DNA of 64,000 bases, taken from NCBI RefSeq assembly GCF_017873605.1, contig NZ_JAGGKI010000002.1, positions 1 through 64,000 of the forward strand, in the 5' to 3' direction. The notes under the pieces are model-generated. The model saw only the letters and a list, made by a program, of their open reading frames with translations. It was not told the origin of the DNA and made no database searches. Shown one piece after another: positions 52,381 through 60,514 of the stretch. Numbering within the stretch: the stretch's first letter is position 1; each line of letters opens with the position of its first letter. The translations under genes were made by a program, and so were the position numbers. The DNA is from Paenibacillus lactis. GTDB taxonomy: Bacteria; Bacillota; Bacilli; Paenibacillales; Paenibacillaceae.

Positions 52381-52827
52381 ACAATGTTCCTCCTTTTAAT
52401 TGTAAAATTCAAACAACTGCCGCAAGCGATTGTCGTTTACCTCTTCCTTGGCACCCCTCCTTTGTTCGTAGCTCCGAGCCCAGAGCCGTCACCTAAGTTC
52501 TGTCAAGCTTGGAAGAATCATTATAATGTCCAAGCTTTACCATCCCTATCATCATTTTAATGGATCTGCTTCCGGTATCCCATAATAGAAAACAACGATT
52601 TTTTACACAATCCAATGGGAATTGGATAATATTGTATCCCACATTAGACAAACTTAGCTCGTCCACGACAACAGCTGACAGGTTAGCAAGCAAGTGCGCG
52701 CGATCCCAGCTTCCGTTTTTCGCGTTGTAAATCAAAAAAAGAACTGCCCATAGTAGAAAAATCTACTTATGAAACAGTTCTCTCGTACGCTTGCCTTGCC
52801 GGAAGCGAGCCAGCCGTCTTCAGAAGA
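52381..52827. other. 447-bp intergenic region upstream of the LPMO gene
   Basis: AT-rich DNA that must hold the LPMO promoter. An imperfect direct repeat TATCCCATAATAGAAAA (52576-52592) and TATCCCACATTAGACAA (52635-52651) lies 59 bp apart, close to an inverted CCAAT-GGGA-ATTGG. A TATAAT occurs around 52519-52524 on the minus strand without a matching -35 box. An 80-codon minus-strand frame here has no ribosome binding site and is not called. Confidence 0.5.
52734..52780 (-). terminator. Nested-hairpin terminator after the 99-residue protein gene
   Basis: Outer GAACTG / CAGTTC and inner GTAGA-AAAA-TCTAC stems are followed on the minus strand by TTTTTTTGAT. It is nearly the same design as 51252-51297. 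Confidence 0.85.
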
Positions 52828-53127
52828 TCACTCAACGCCATCCTTGAAGTTCTTCTCGTACCGCTTATCCCCTTTGTGCTCCAGGTCTTCGATCGTCATC
52901 TCCAGCGTGTGCACGATCAGCTCCTTCACCTGGTTAAGGGTATCAAAATAGACACTCTCTTCGGAGCCGACGATCCGTACCCCGCTGAGCGCTTGAACCG
53001 CTTGGTACCTTCGGTGCTCTTCAGCCAGATCGTCCACGGCCTGAAGCGTATGCTTCATTTGAAGAAACAGGTCTTTATGGTGCTTGCTCTCCAGGCGTTT
53101 CTCGAGTTCCTCGATTCGGGCATTCAT
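52828..53127 (-). CDS. Small helical cytoplasmic protein, 99 residues, function unknown
   Basis: It begins MNARIEELEKRLESKHHKDL and is predicted all-helical with coiled-coil tendency over residues 1-40 and 60-90 (QVKELIVHTLEMTIEDLEHK). I do not recognise the family. GAAGGAGAG precedes the ATG by 6-7 bases and a terminator follows, so the gene is well supported. It is divergent from the malic enzyme gene. Confidence 0.75.
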   Translation of the reverse strand: MNARIEELEKRLESKHHKDLFLQMKHTLQAVDDLAEEHRRYQAVQALSGVRIVGSEESVYFDTLNQVKELIVHTLEMTIEDLEHKGDKRYEKNFKDGVE

Positions 53128-53335
53128 CGTCTTCTCTCCTTCACCGTATAATGATTTGGATCCAATCCCCGTATACGCTGCTCCCTGCCATTAATTTCTT
53201 TATGCGGATCCGGGATTGTTCGATCCGGGAAACAGGAAATTGACCAGCGTTTAGCGAAAGATCTTATTGTTAACATTATACACCGTTACACCCACTAACA
53301 ATCATGTCAATGATTAAACACACATGGAGGTAGCA

Positions 53336-54751
53336 ATGGAAAAAAACGGACTCGGAGGAAAGAGCATTATTCTCAGACTGGAAATGAACACGCAGGACAT
53401 CAAATTCGGCCAGGTTGCATCCGCAATTTTCGAAGCCGGGGGAGATATGGTGGCCATCGACGTCATCCAGTCCAGCGGCCATATCACCGTCCGCGATATT
53501 ACGATTACGGTTACTGACAGCGTCGACATCGGCAAGATCACGCATACCGTCAAAAATTTGAAGGGCGTTAAACTCGTCAACGTATCCGACCGCACATTCC
53601 TTATGCATCTCGGCGGCAAGATCGAGACACAGCCCAAAGTTCCAATCCAGAACCGCGATGATCTCTCCCGAGTCTATACGCCAGATGTCGCCCGTGTCTG
53701 CGCAGCCATACAGGAAGACCCCAAGAAGGCCTATACCCTGACAATCAAAAGAAACACGGTCGCCGTCATTTCCGATGGAAGCGCTGTACTCGGACTCGGC
53801 AATATCGGTCCTTATGCAGCGATGCCGGTCATGGAAGGCAAGTCCATGCTGTTCAAGCAGCTGGCGGGCGTGGATTCGTTCCCGATCTGTCTGGACACCC
53901 AGGATACCGAGGAGATCATCTCCTGCATCAAAGCATTGGCACCTGCCTTCGGGGGCATCAATCTGGAGGACATTTCGTCTCCGCGCTGTTTTGAAATCGA
54001 GCAGCGGCTGCGGGATGAGCTCGATATCCCCGTGTTCCATGACGATCAGCACGGCACAGCCGTCGTATTATATGCGGCGCTCATCAATGCCTTGAAAATC
54101 GTCGGAAAATCGATTGATCAGATCAAGGTGGTCGTCTGCGGAATCGGTGCCGCCGGGGTCGCTTGCAGTAAAATTCTCCTCTCGGCCGGAGTCAAAAATC
54201 TCATCGGCGTCGACCGCGAAGGGGCACTAGTTGCCGGTGGCAATTACAACAATTCGATGTGGCAGTGGTATGCGGAGCATACGAATCCGGACAAGGTGCA
54301 AGGCTCGCTGCAGGAAGTCATTCGCGGTGCCGACGTGTTCATCGGATTGTCTGCAGGCGGCCTGCTCCGCCGCGAGGACGTACTGGCGATGGCCGACGAC
54401 CCGATCGTCTTCGCCATGGCCAATCCAACGCCGGAGATCCGGCCCGAAGAGGTGGAAGACATCGTTGGCGTCATCGCTACCGGACGCTCGGATTATCCGA
54501 ACCAAATCAACAACGTGCTTTGCTTTCCGGGAATTTTCCGCGCGGCGCTCGACTGCAGAGCGACCACGATTAACGAGGAAATGAAGCTTGCAGCAGCGGA
54601 GGCTATCGCGTCGGCTGTACCGGATGATGAACGGAACCCTTCCTACATTATTCCGAGCGTATTCAATCAAAACGTCGTAAAGGCTATCCGTGAGCTTGTT
54701 GTAAAGGCTGCGATCAAAACCGGCGTAGCACGGAGAATTCCGCGTGAATAA
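53336..54751 (+). CDS. NAD-dependent malic enzyme with N-terminal ACT domain
   Basis: A 471-residue enzyme converting malate to pyruvate and CO2 with NAD+. An ACT regulatory domain (about 8-85) precedes the malic enzyme core, with catalytic Tyr in SRVYTPDVARVC and Lys in LTIKRNTVAVISDGSAVLGL. Metal site EDI (INLEDISSPRCFEIE) with downstream DDQHGTA, and NAD motif GIGAAGVACSKILL, follow. The ATG at 53336 follows ATGGAGGTAGC. The ACT domain suggests allosteric control by an amino acid. The last eight bases overlap the methyltransferase gene. Confidence 0.95.
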   Translation: MEKNGLGGKSIILRLEMNTQDIKFGQVASAIFEAGGDMVAIDVIQSSGHITVRDITITVTDSVDIGKITHTVKNLKGVKLVNVSDRTFLMHLGGKIETQPKVPIQNRDDLSRVYTPDVARVCAAIQEDPKKAYTLTIKRNTVAVISDGSAVLGLGNIGPYAAMPVMEGKSMLFKQLAGVDSFPICLDTQDTEEIISCIKALAPAFGGINLEDISSPRCFEIEQRLRDELDIPVFHDDQHGTAVVLYAALINALKIVGKSIDQIKVVVCGIGAAGVACSKILLSAGVKNLIGVDREGALVAGGNYNNSMWQWYAEHTNPDKVQGSLQEVIRGADVFIGLSAGGLLRREDVLAMADDPIVFAMANPTPEIRPEEVEDIVGVIATGRSDYPNQINNVLCFPGIFRAALDCRATTINEEMKLAAAEAIASAVPDDERNPSYIIPSVFNQNVVKAIRELVVKAAIKTGVARRIPRE

Positions 54752-55349
54752 AGGGGCGCTGATTCGGAAGTTCAACAAGCAAGCCGCCATGTACGAAAGA
54801 AACTCCAGGCAGCGTTATATCGGGAGATGGCGGCAGCGGCTGCTTCAGGACGTCTCAGGACAAGTGCTTGAGGTCGCCGTCGGTGCCGGTGCGAACCTTC
54901 CGTTCTATCAGCGGGACAAGGTCGAGTTGACCGCGGTCGACTTCTCGCCGGAAATGCTGAGCCGCGCGCGGCAATTTGCGGTGGAGCTTGGCATTCATGC
55001 GACTTTTCTTGAGCATGATATCGAGACGCTGGAGCTTCCGGAGCGGTCTTTTGACTGCGTGGTGTCCACGCTGTCGCTATGCGGCTACGAGGATCCCTTG
55101 GAAGCATTGCGCCGCATGAACCGCTGGGCCAAACCCGGCGGCCGCGTCTATCTGCTGGAGCATGGGGTCAGCGCCAACCGGCTTATCGGCCTCGCCCAGC
55201 ATCTGGCCAATCCTGCAGCCCGGCGGATATCCGGCTGTCACTTCAACCGCGATATCCTTCGCATCGTGAAGGACTCACCGCTGAAGGTGCTTCGATCCGA
55301 ACGCTATTGGAACGGCATCGTCCACTTGATCTGGGCGCATGCAACCTAA
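54744..55349 (+). CDS. Class I SAM-dependent methyltransferase
   Basis: A 201-residue Rossmann methyltransferase. Motif I is VLEVAVGAGANLPFY, motif II-like LTAVDFSPEMLSRARQ, motif IV DCVVSTLSLCGYEDP and motif VI LLEHGVSANR. The pattern resembles UbiE/PmtA-like enzymes acting on lipids or quinones, but the substrate is unknown. The GTG start at 54744 overlaps the malic enzyme by eight bases, so the genes are coupled. Confidence 0.88.
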   Translation: MNKGALIRKFNKQAAMYERNSRQRYIGRWRQRLLQDVSGQVLEVAVGAGANLPFYQRDKVELTAVDFSPEMLSRARQFAVELGIHATFLEHDIETLELPERSFDCVVSTLSLCGYEDPLEALRRMNRWAKPGGRVYLLEHGVSANRLIGLAQHLANPAARRISGCHFNRDILRIVKDSPLKVLRSERYWNGIVHLIWAHAT

Positions 55350-55479
55350 TGGCGTACTGATCATTCAGGCGCTTGATTGAGCATAACATAAGCCTTCCTA
55401 ACGAATCATCATTCTGGCGGCTCTGTCTGCATATGAGTCTATGTATGAGACAGTAAATTCTTAAATCGGGGGAATCGTT

Positions 55480-55998
55480 ATGAATACAAGACCGGATCCA
55501 ACAGAATATTTGCCTTTGGCTGAGAAGTACATCAGCCTGGTGCCTGACGGAAACATAGTGGATGTGCTGCAGGAGCTGCATGACGATACATTAAAGACGC
55601 TGGGCGATCTAACGGAGGAGCAAGCAGAGTACCGGTATGCCGAGGGAAAATGGAGCTTGAAGCAGGTGATGGGCCACATCGCGGATGGGGAGCGTCTATG
55701 GAGTTATCGTCTGCTTCATATAGCCCGCGGGGACGCCCGGGAGTTTTCCGGCTATGACCGGGAGGCATTCGTTCAAAACTCGCCCTTTGCCAGCTTGCCG
55801 CTGAAGGAAGTGCTGCGGGATTACTCCGCGGTCAGGATGTCGACATTAACGCTCGTGGGAAGCCTGACGGAGAAGGGGATGCTTGCGCAAGGCAGCTTTA
55901 ACAACTACCCCCTCTCCGCCCGAGCCGCCGCTTTTATCATTGCCGGTCACGAAATTCACCATATGAATTTGATTCGCGATAAATATTTAAGGTCATGA
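55480..55998 (+). CDS. DinB-superfamily protein (YfiT/bacillithiol-transferase-like)
   Basis: A 172-residue four-helix-bundle protein with the DinB metal triad H66 (VMGHIADGERLW), H157 and H161 (AGHEIHHMN). The start EGKWSLKQVMGHIADGERLW is typical of the YfiT/DinB_2 branch, which includes metal-dependent hydrolases and putative bacillithiol-S-transferases. Its substrate is unknown. GGGGGAA precedes the ATG. Confidence 0.88.
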   Translation: MNTRPDPTEYLPLAEKYISLVPDGNIVDVLQELHDDTLKTLGDLTEEQAEYRYAEGKWSLKQVMGHIADGERLWSYRLLHIARGDAREFSGYDREAFVQNSPFASLPLKEVLRDYSAVRMSTLTLVGSLTEKGMLAQGSFNNYPLSARAAAFIIAGHEIHHMNLIRDKYLRS

Positions 55999-56001
55999 AT
56001 G

Positions 56002-56057
56002 AAAAAGGGCATCGGCACTGGAATCGCCAACATTCCGGTACTGGATGCCCTTTTTTA
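56002..56057. terminator. Bidirectional terminator between dinB-like and monooxygenase genes
   Basis: Stem AAAAGGGCATC / GATGCCCTTTT with an inner GGAAT/ATTCC; T runs are present outside both arms. Confidence 0.88.
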
Positions 56058-56092
56058 TAAGGATGTACAGGTCAACCCGATCGGTCTTCCGC

Positions 56093-57397
56093 TTATCTAA
56101 GTCTGATCCCCAGATGCTCTCTCAATGTGCGCCCCGAATATTCTGAACGAAATATTCCCCTTTGCTGCAGCAAAGGCACCACCGAATCCACGAATCGCTC
56201 CAGCCCGCTTGGCAATAAAGGCGCCATAACATTAAAGCCGTCGCAGGCTCCGCTCCTGAACCAGTCCTCGATCATATCCGCGATCTGATCAGGACTTCCG
56301 GTAACGGTCATATGGCCTCGTGCCACAGCATAATGCCGTCCCAGCTCCTGAACGCTCATTCCGCTTCGCTTAGCCGTCTCTATAATCATGACCGCCCGGC
56401 TGCTGTTCCCTTCCTTGGGGAGATCCGGTAACGGCCCATCGGCCGGGTATCCGCTCAGATCCGTATTCAATAGCTGTGACAGATATTTAACCGCAGCCTC
56501 CGGCAAAATAAGCTCGCTCCACATCTGCCTGGATTCGCGGGCTTCCTCCTCGCTCTCCCCGAGGAATACGAGCAGGCCCGGCATTACTTTTACATCATCC
56601 GGTTCACGCCCATATTCGGTCAGCAGGCTCTTAAACCGTTGATAGTACCTGATGGCCTCCGCCTTATCCTCGCATGCCGTAAATACAACATCCGCCGTTC
56701 GCGCAGCCAGCCGTTGTCCGGCGGCCGAGGTGCCTGCCTCGATAATCACGGGTCTGCCTTGCGGCGATCTTGGCATGTTCAACGGCCCTTCGATGCGAAA
56801 ATATTCCCCTTGGTGATGAACCCGGTGGATTTTATCCGTATCGGCAAACACGATTCCTTCCCGATCCACAACTACAGCATCTTCCTCCCAGCTGTCCCAC
56901 AGGCCGGTAACCGCCCGCATGAATTCTTCCGCCCGTTCATACCGCTTCCCATGCTCCAGCAATGCAGCTGATCCGAAATTCCGCGCTTCCGCATCCTTGG
57001 TGGAGGTGACAACATTCCAAGCTGCCCTGCCACCGCTAATATGGTCCAGCGTTGAGAGCCTTCTGGCCAAGCTATAGGGCTCGTTGAAGGTGGTTGAAGC
57101 GGTCCCCGTCAGGCCGATATGTGAGGTCACGCCCGCCAAAGCGCTCAGCATCGTCAAGGCTTCAGGCTGAAGAAAGCTGACATTGGTTCTTAAATCCCCT
57201 ATTAAAGGAATCGAGTTGTTGTCCGCAAGGAATATCATATCAAATTTTCCGCGCTCAGCGGCAAGAGCGCAATCTTTGTAAAAGGCTAAATCGATCGGCC
57301 GGACTTTCGACGACTCCGGATGACGCCATGCCGCGATATGATGACCGTAATTCATCAGAAAAGCACCGAGACTCAATCGTCTCTCCTGTTGGCTCAT
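56093..57397 (-). CDS. LLM-class FMN-dependent monooxygenase (NtaA/SnaA/DszA family)
   Basis: A protein of about 434 residues, TIM-barrel bacterial-luciferase-like. It shows LGAFLMNYGHHIAAWRHPES, FDMIFLADNNSIPL, GLTGTASTTFNEPYSLARRL, and GGRAAWNVVTS. The NtaA subfamily includes nitrilotriacetate and dibenzothiophene-sulfone monooxygenases and many alkanesulfonate-type enzymes that use FMNH2 from a separate reductase. No reductase or ABC transporter is adjacent. The ATG at 57397 follows GGAGGAATAA. The substrate is unknown; sulfur scavenging is plausible. Confidence 0.92.
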   Translation of the reverse strand: MSQQERRLSLGAFLMNYGHHIAAWRHPESSKVRPIDLAFYKDCALAAERGKFDMIFLADNNSIPLIGDLRTNVSFLQPEALTMLSALAGVTSHIGLTGTASTTFNEPYSLARRLSTLDHISGGRAAWNVVTSTKDAEARNFGSAALLEHGKRYERAEEFMRAVTGLWDSWEEDAVVVDREGIVFADTDKIHRVHHQGEYFRIEGPLNMPRSPQGRPVIIEAGTSAAGQRLAARTADVVFTACEDKAEAIRYYQRFKSLLTEYGREPDDVKVMPGLLVFLGESEEEARESRQMWSELILPEAAVKYLSQLLNTDLSGYPADGPLPDLPKEGNSSRAVMIIETAKRSGMSVQELGRHYAVARGHMTVTGSPDQIADMIEDWFRSGACDGFNVMAPLLPSGLERFVDSVVPLLQQRGIFRSEYSGRTLREHLGIRLR

Positions 57398-57447
57398 CGT
57401 TATTCCTCCATACATTCAGACACTGTGAACTGAGGTCTTACACACTT

Positions 57448-58041
57448 CTATATCGATGATCTATCCTTCTTTTGCGAACTTGGTCTCACAACACTCGTGA
57501 CAAAGTCGGTAACTTGGTCTTCATCAGCTATGCGGGATTGGACGTGGGTCCTCCACAAATCGATATCGCGCAGAAGCGCAACGCTTCCTACTTCCCGGTA
57601 CCATGTCTCAACCTCATCCCGCCGAATCGTAAAGCTTTGATCTTCAAAAGTGAATATCAGCTCCTCGAGGTTATCGATCAATGCAAAATTCGCCGTTGAA
57701 TTATACATGAACAATGCATTCAGCTTATCAGGGGCAAGCTCCCCTGCTCTAGCCTGATACAGAATCTCGGCTGTCAGCCGGTCAGGGTACATCTGAAAGG
57801 TTCTTCCGATGCTGCGAAAAGGCAGGGATGCGTTCAGATTGGCGAAGTTCGCCGCATTCCCCATATACTTGTTCGAATACGGTATCGATTGACGGATGTC
57901 ATGCGTTAACGGATCGTTTTGCTCAGCCTCGTATCGAACCGCCTGCGCATTCGCCCTGGGCTTGATGAAGCCTTCCAACGCGAAGAGGCCGCTGATGCCG
58001 ATCATCAACAGTACAACGATCCATACATTTTTTCTGCTCAT
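57448..58041 (-). CDS. DUF4825-type membrane-anchored protein
   Basis: A 197-residue protein with one N-terminal membrane helix (residues 7-24). The extracellular domain contains the DUF4825-like motif SNKYMGNAANFANLNASLP, then LTAEILYQ and ANFALIDNLEELIFTFEDQS. The family is of unknown function and often accompanies PadR or ECF sigma genes in Bacillales. It is third in the PadR operon and overlaps the HAAS gene by four bases. Confidence 0.75.
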   Translation of the reverse strand: MSRKNVWIVVLLMIGISGLFALEGFIKPRANAQAVRYEAEQNDPLTHDIRQSIPYSNKYMGNAANFANLNASLPFRSIGRTFQMYPDRLTAEILYQARAGELAPDKLNALFMYNSTANFALIDNLEELIFTFEDQSFTIRRDEVETWYREVGSVALLRDIDLWRTHVQSRIADEDQVTDFVTSVVRPSSQKKDRSSI

Positions 58042-58721
58042 GCTTCCTTCACCTCATGTTTGTCGGTTAATCTGGAGGCCCGATGAACCAGCATCGGGAC
58101 GATCACCGATGTCAAGGGAAGGGCAAGCTGCATTGCGAGGACATACAGCGAATAGGGCCCATCTACCTTAAGGGGACGGCCAAACCAAATATCACTGCCG
58201 AAATGCAAAATAAACGTATACGCGGTAACGACGACCATGAATATCCCCCAGATCGCCCACGCCGTCTTGGGCCAGTGCGACCGTCCGGCCGAATGGACGA
58301 CAGCCGTTTGCGTGTCATCTCGTTTTAGATGCGAGGACACGACTAAAAACATGATGCCGGCAAGGGCGGCCAAGCACAGCAGAAGGGAATTAATCATCAC
58401 CCCGCTAGGCATAATCCGTGCAGGCAGAGTCAGTATCCATGCCAGCAGAATATAGATCAAGGCACTTTGCAGAAGCTCATAACGATAACGGGTAACATAC
58501 ATCCTCGGGTTGTCATCGAGCAGGTCATCGATTCCCTCGATGCCATCGATCGCTAAACGGATTGCCGCTTGACGGTCCATTCCATGAGCCATCTCATCGG
58601 CAACCTTTGCCTCCAGATTACTAAGAATCTCCTGCTTCAGCTCCAGCGTCTCCCTTGTCTTCCGATGATTCGCAAATAACCGATTAACGTAAACCTCCAA
58701 TTCATGTTCATTCGACATCAT
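58038..58721 (-). CDS. Permease-prefix (HAAS) domain membrane protein
   Basis: A 227-residue protein. The N-terminal helical domain (residues 1-75, EVYVNRLFANHRKTRETLEL and LAIDGIEGIDDLL) is the HAAS/permease-prefix type that pairs with PadR regulators. Four membrane spans follow. The ATG ATG at 58721 follows AGAGGAG and overlaps the PadR stop by 14 bases. In related systems such proteins bind and relieve PadR; that role here is inferred. Confidence 0.8.
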   Translation of the reverse strand: MMSNEHELEVYVNRLFANHRKTRETLELKQEILSNLEAKVADEMAHGMDRQAAIRLAIDGIEGIDDLLDDNPRMYVTRYRYELLQSALIYILLAWILTLPARIMPSGVMINSLLLCLAALAGIMFLVVSSHLKRDDTQTAVVHSAGRSHWPKTAWAIWGIFMVVVTAYTFILHFGSDIWFGRPLKVDGPYSLYVLAMQLALPLTSVIVPMLVHRASRLTDKHEVKEA

Positions 58722-59070
58722 GATCCAGCTCCTCTCCATATCCGATCAAGTCATCGATAACGACCCGCGCAGCCTTCCATTCACTCCTGTTTCTTAAAAA
58801 ACGCTCACGCCCTTGCGGTGTAAGATGGTAATATTTCCGTCGTCCTCCTTGGGTCTCCTCCCCCCAATACGAGCGTATAAGCTCCTGCTTCTCTAGCCTT
58901 CGCAGACTGGAGTACAGCGTTGGCTCCTTAAGCTCGAATCGTTGGCCGCTTCGCCTTGCAATTTCTTTAATGATTTGATACCCGTAATTATCTCCGTCCA
59001 TGAGCACGCGAAGAATAAACGTGTCGATGTTTCCCCGTATCAAATCGCTGTTATGTAATGATTCAAGCAA
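58708..59070 (-). CDS. PadR-family transcriptional regulator
   Basis: A 120-residue PadR regulator (RGNIDTFILRVLMDGDNYGY, LKEPTLYSSLRRLEKQELIR, GGRRKYYHLTPQGRERF). The start is TTG at 59070 after GAGGAGG. The frame is open to 59136, but that stretch is occupied by the promoter and operator, so the longer protein cannot be made from this promoter. It leads the PadR-HAAS-DUF4825 operon and very likely represses it from the inverted repeat between -35 and -10. Confidence 0.9.
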   Translation of the reverse strand: MLESLHNSDLIRGNIDTFILRVLMDGDNYGYQIIKEIARRSGQRFELKEPTLYSSLRRLEKQELIRSYWGEETQGGRRKYYHLTPQGRERFLRNRSEWKAARVVIDDLIGYGEELDHDVE

Positions 59071-59107
59071 CGTTTCCGAAGCCTCCTCTGACGGAAAGAA
59101 TGGGATT

Positions 59108-59136
59108 AATATAACACAAATTACTATGTGTGTCAA
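59108..59136 (-). promoter_or_regulatory. padR promoter with built-in operator
   Basis: TTGACA (59136-59131) and TATATT (59113-59108) are separated by 17 bp, near consensus for sigma-A. The spacer and box edges hold ACACA-N8-TGTGT (59114-59131), an inverted repeat placed to block RNA polymerase. Confidence 0.85.
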
Positions 59137-59292
59137 AGTAATATCAAAGACATAATAATTCCTGATTCATGCTTCCGCTGAATGCTGGGACAGAAAAAAG
59201 GGGCTGCCGCCGTCCTAGTAGACGCTCTTGCGGCAGACCCTTCGATTCTCTTATTAACATGCTGTCTTTCTCTTCCATTTTGCCGTTGCTCG

Positions 59293-60360
59293 TTAATCCC
59301 AGTTCCATACCTCGATGCGGCCCAGCCGGAATTCGCGAAACTCCGGACGCTCTTTAAGCCGCTGCAGCTCCTTCACCGGTCCCGTGACCGTTGCCCCGTA
59401 CACCTGAACCCCGTTTTTCTGAATATAGGCAAGCCGCTGTTTATCCTCATCCTCCCCGTTATACGAAGCATTGTTGATCATCCATTCGATGTCCGACTTC
59501 ATATGCTCCACATGCTCGGGCATATTGTGTTGATCTTCTTCCGGCTTAAAATAAAACTGCCACATGGATAGACTGTTATCCTCCCTGAAGCCGTATCTGG
59601 GCTTTAGCGACAAATGCGAAACATAGTAATCCTTGCTGTCGCCCAGCGAATAACCAACCTCAAACTCTTTAAGCTCCCCTGCATATACCGGCATCCCCGT
59701 TATGGCAAGATCGTAATCCGCAAGAAGCTTGTGCAGCTCCTCCGGCGGCATTAAAGTTTTCGTTGAGAATGACAGCTGCGCAACATGACCTTCTCCGACC
59801 TGATCCAGAAGTTTAAGATCGCTTTCCGTCTTCGGGTTTGCCTCTATCGTCTCCTCAAACATAACCGAATAGGGGAGGATAAAAGCAGGCCGATCATCCT
59901 GATTAAGATAGGGACTTGTTCTCTCGACCGAATAGGTCAGCTTGCCGGAGATGGTTAGTTTCGCGTGAACCTCTCCGGTGATCACCTGCCATTTGCCCAC
60001 ATCCCGATACAGTTTCAGCGTTGTTTTTTGGGTGAGGAACGGGGTAACCTCAATATTCGGAAAGGCCGGCTTCTCCACCCGAAGGCCATCCTCGTGAAGC
60101 TCAATAACCGATAGGACTGCCCGGTTAAATTGCTCACTTCTCCCTGATCTGTCCAAGTAAATATGAATAGCCGAAATATAAATGCTATAAAGCAATAACA
60201 ACAGGATAGCTGCGCCAAGCACGTTCGTCAGAAACTTCACCCTTGTCGGCCAAATCATGCGGTTACGCCGATCCTTAATCCGTTTTCCGGGCTTCGACTG
60301 TCCTTGCTCGTCAACAAAGAGCACCTGCCCCTCCTCATCCGCTCCCTTATGATCGCTCAT
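59293..60360 (-). CDS. Orphan anti-sigma-type membrane protein (Sigma_reg_N/C-like)
   Basis: A 355-residue protein with a hydrophilic N-terminus, one membrane helix (about residues 44-66) and a large outer domain. The C-terminal segment TVTGPVKELQRLKERPEFRE, ending GRIEVWNW, fits the sigma-factor-regulator C-terminal domain found in anti-sigma proteins of Bacillales. No sigma gene is adjacent, so it lacks its usual partner; the distant ECF gene at 42268 is not evidently linked. The ATG at 60360 follows GGAGG at 12 bases. Confidence 0.7.
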   Translation of the reverse strand: MSDHKGADEEGQVLFVDEQGQSKPGKRIKDRRNRMIWPTRVKFLTNVLGAAILLLLLYSIYISAIHIYLDRSGRSEQFNRAVLSVIELHEDGLRVEKPAFPNIEVTPFLTQKTTLKLYRDVGKWQVITGEVHAKLTISGKLTYSVERTSPYLNQDDRPAFILPYSVMFEETIEANPKTESDLKLLDQVGEGHVAQLSFSTKTLMPPEELHKLLADYDLAITGMPVYAGELKEFEVGYSLGDSKDYYVSHLSLKPRYGFREDNSLSMWQFYFKPEEDQHNMPEHVEHMKSDIEWMINNASYNGEDEDKQRLAYIQKNGVQVYGATVTGPVKELQRLKERPEFREFRLGRIEVWNWD

Positions 60361-60431
60361 AAAACACCAGACCTCCCTCCTTCTACTCATATAGACAACG
60401 GGAGTATTCACTTAATGTTACGAAAAAACAT

Positions 60432-60477
60432 AAAAAAAAACGCTACGGCTGCAGCTTCCCGCTGCAAACCGTAACGA
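60432..60477 (-). terminator. Terminator after the AGCS symporter gene
   Basis: CGTTACGG / CCGTAGCG outer and GCAGC / GCTGC inner stems, followed by TTTTTTTTTATG on the minus strand. Confidence 0.95.
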
Positions 60478-60514
60478 TTTAATGCTGAATTTTATATAAA
60501 ATGAGTACATCCGT

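Noticed and set aside
52493..52735. 80-codon minus-strand frame upstream of the LPMO gene
   Set aside because: No ribosome binding site, AT-rich intergenic composition and no family resemblance; overlaps the direct repeat.
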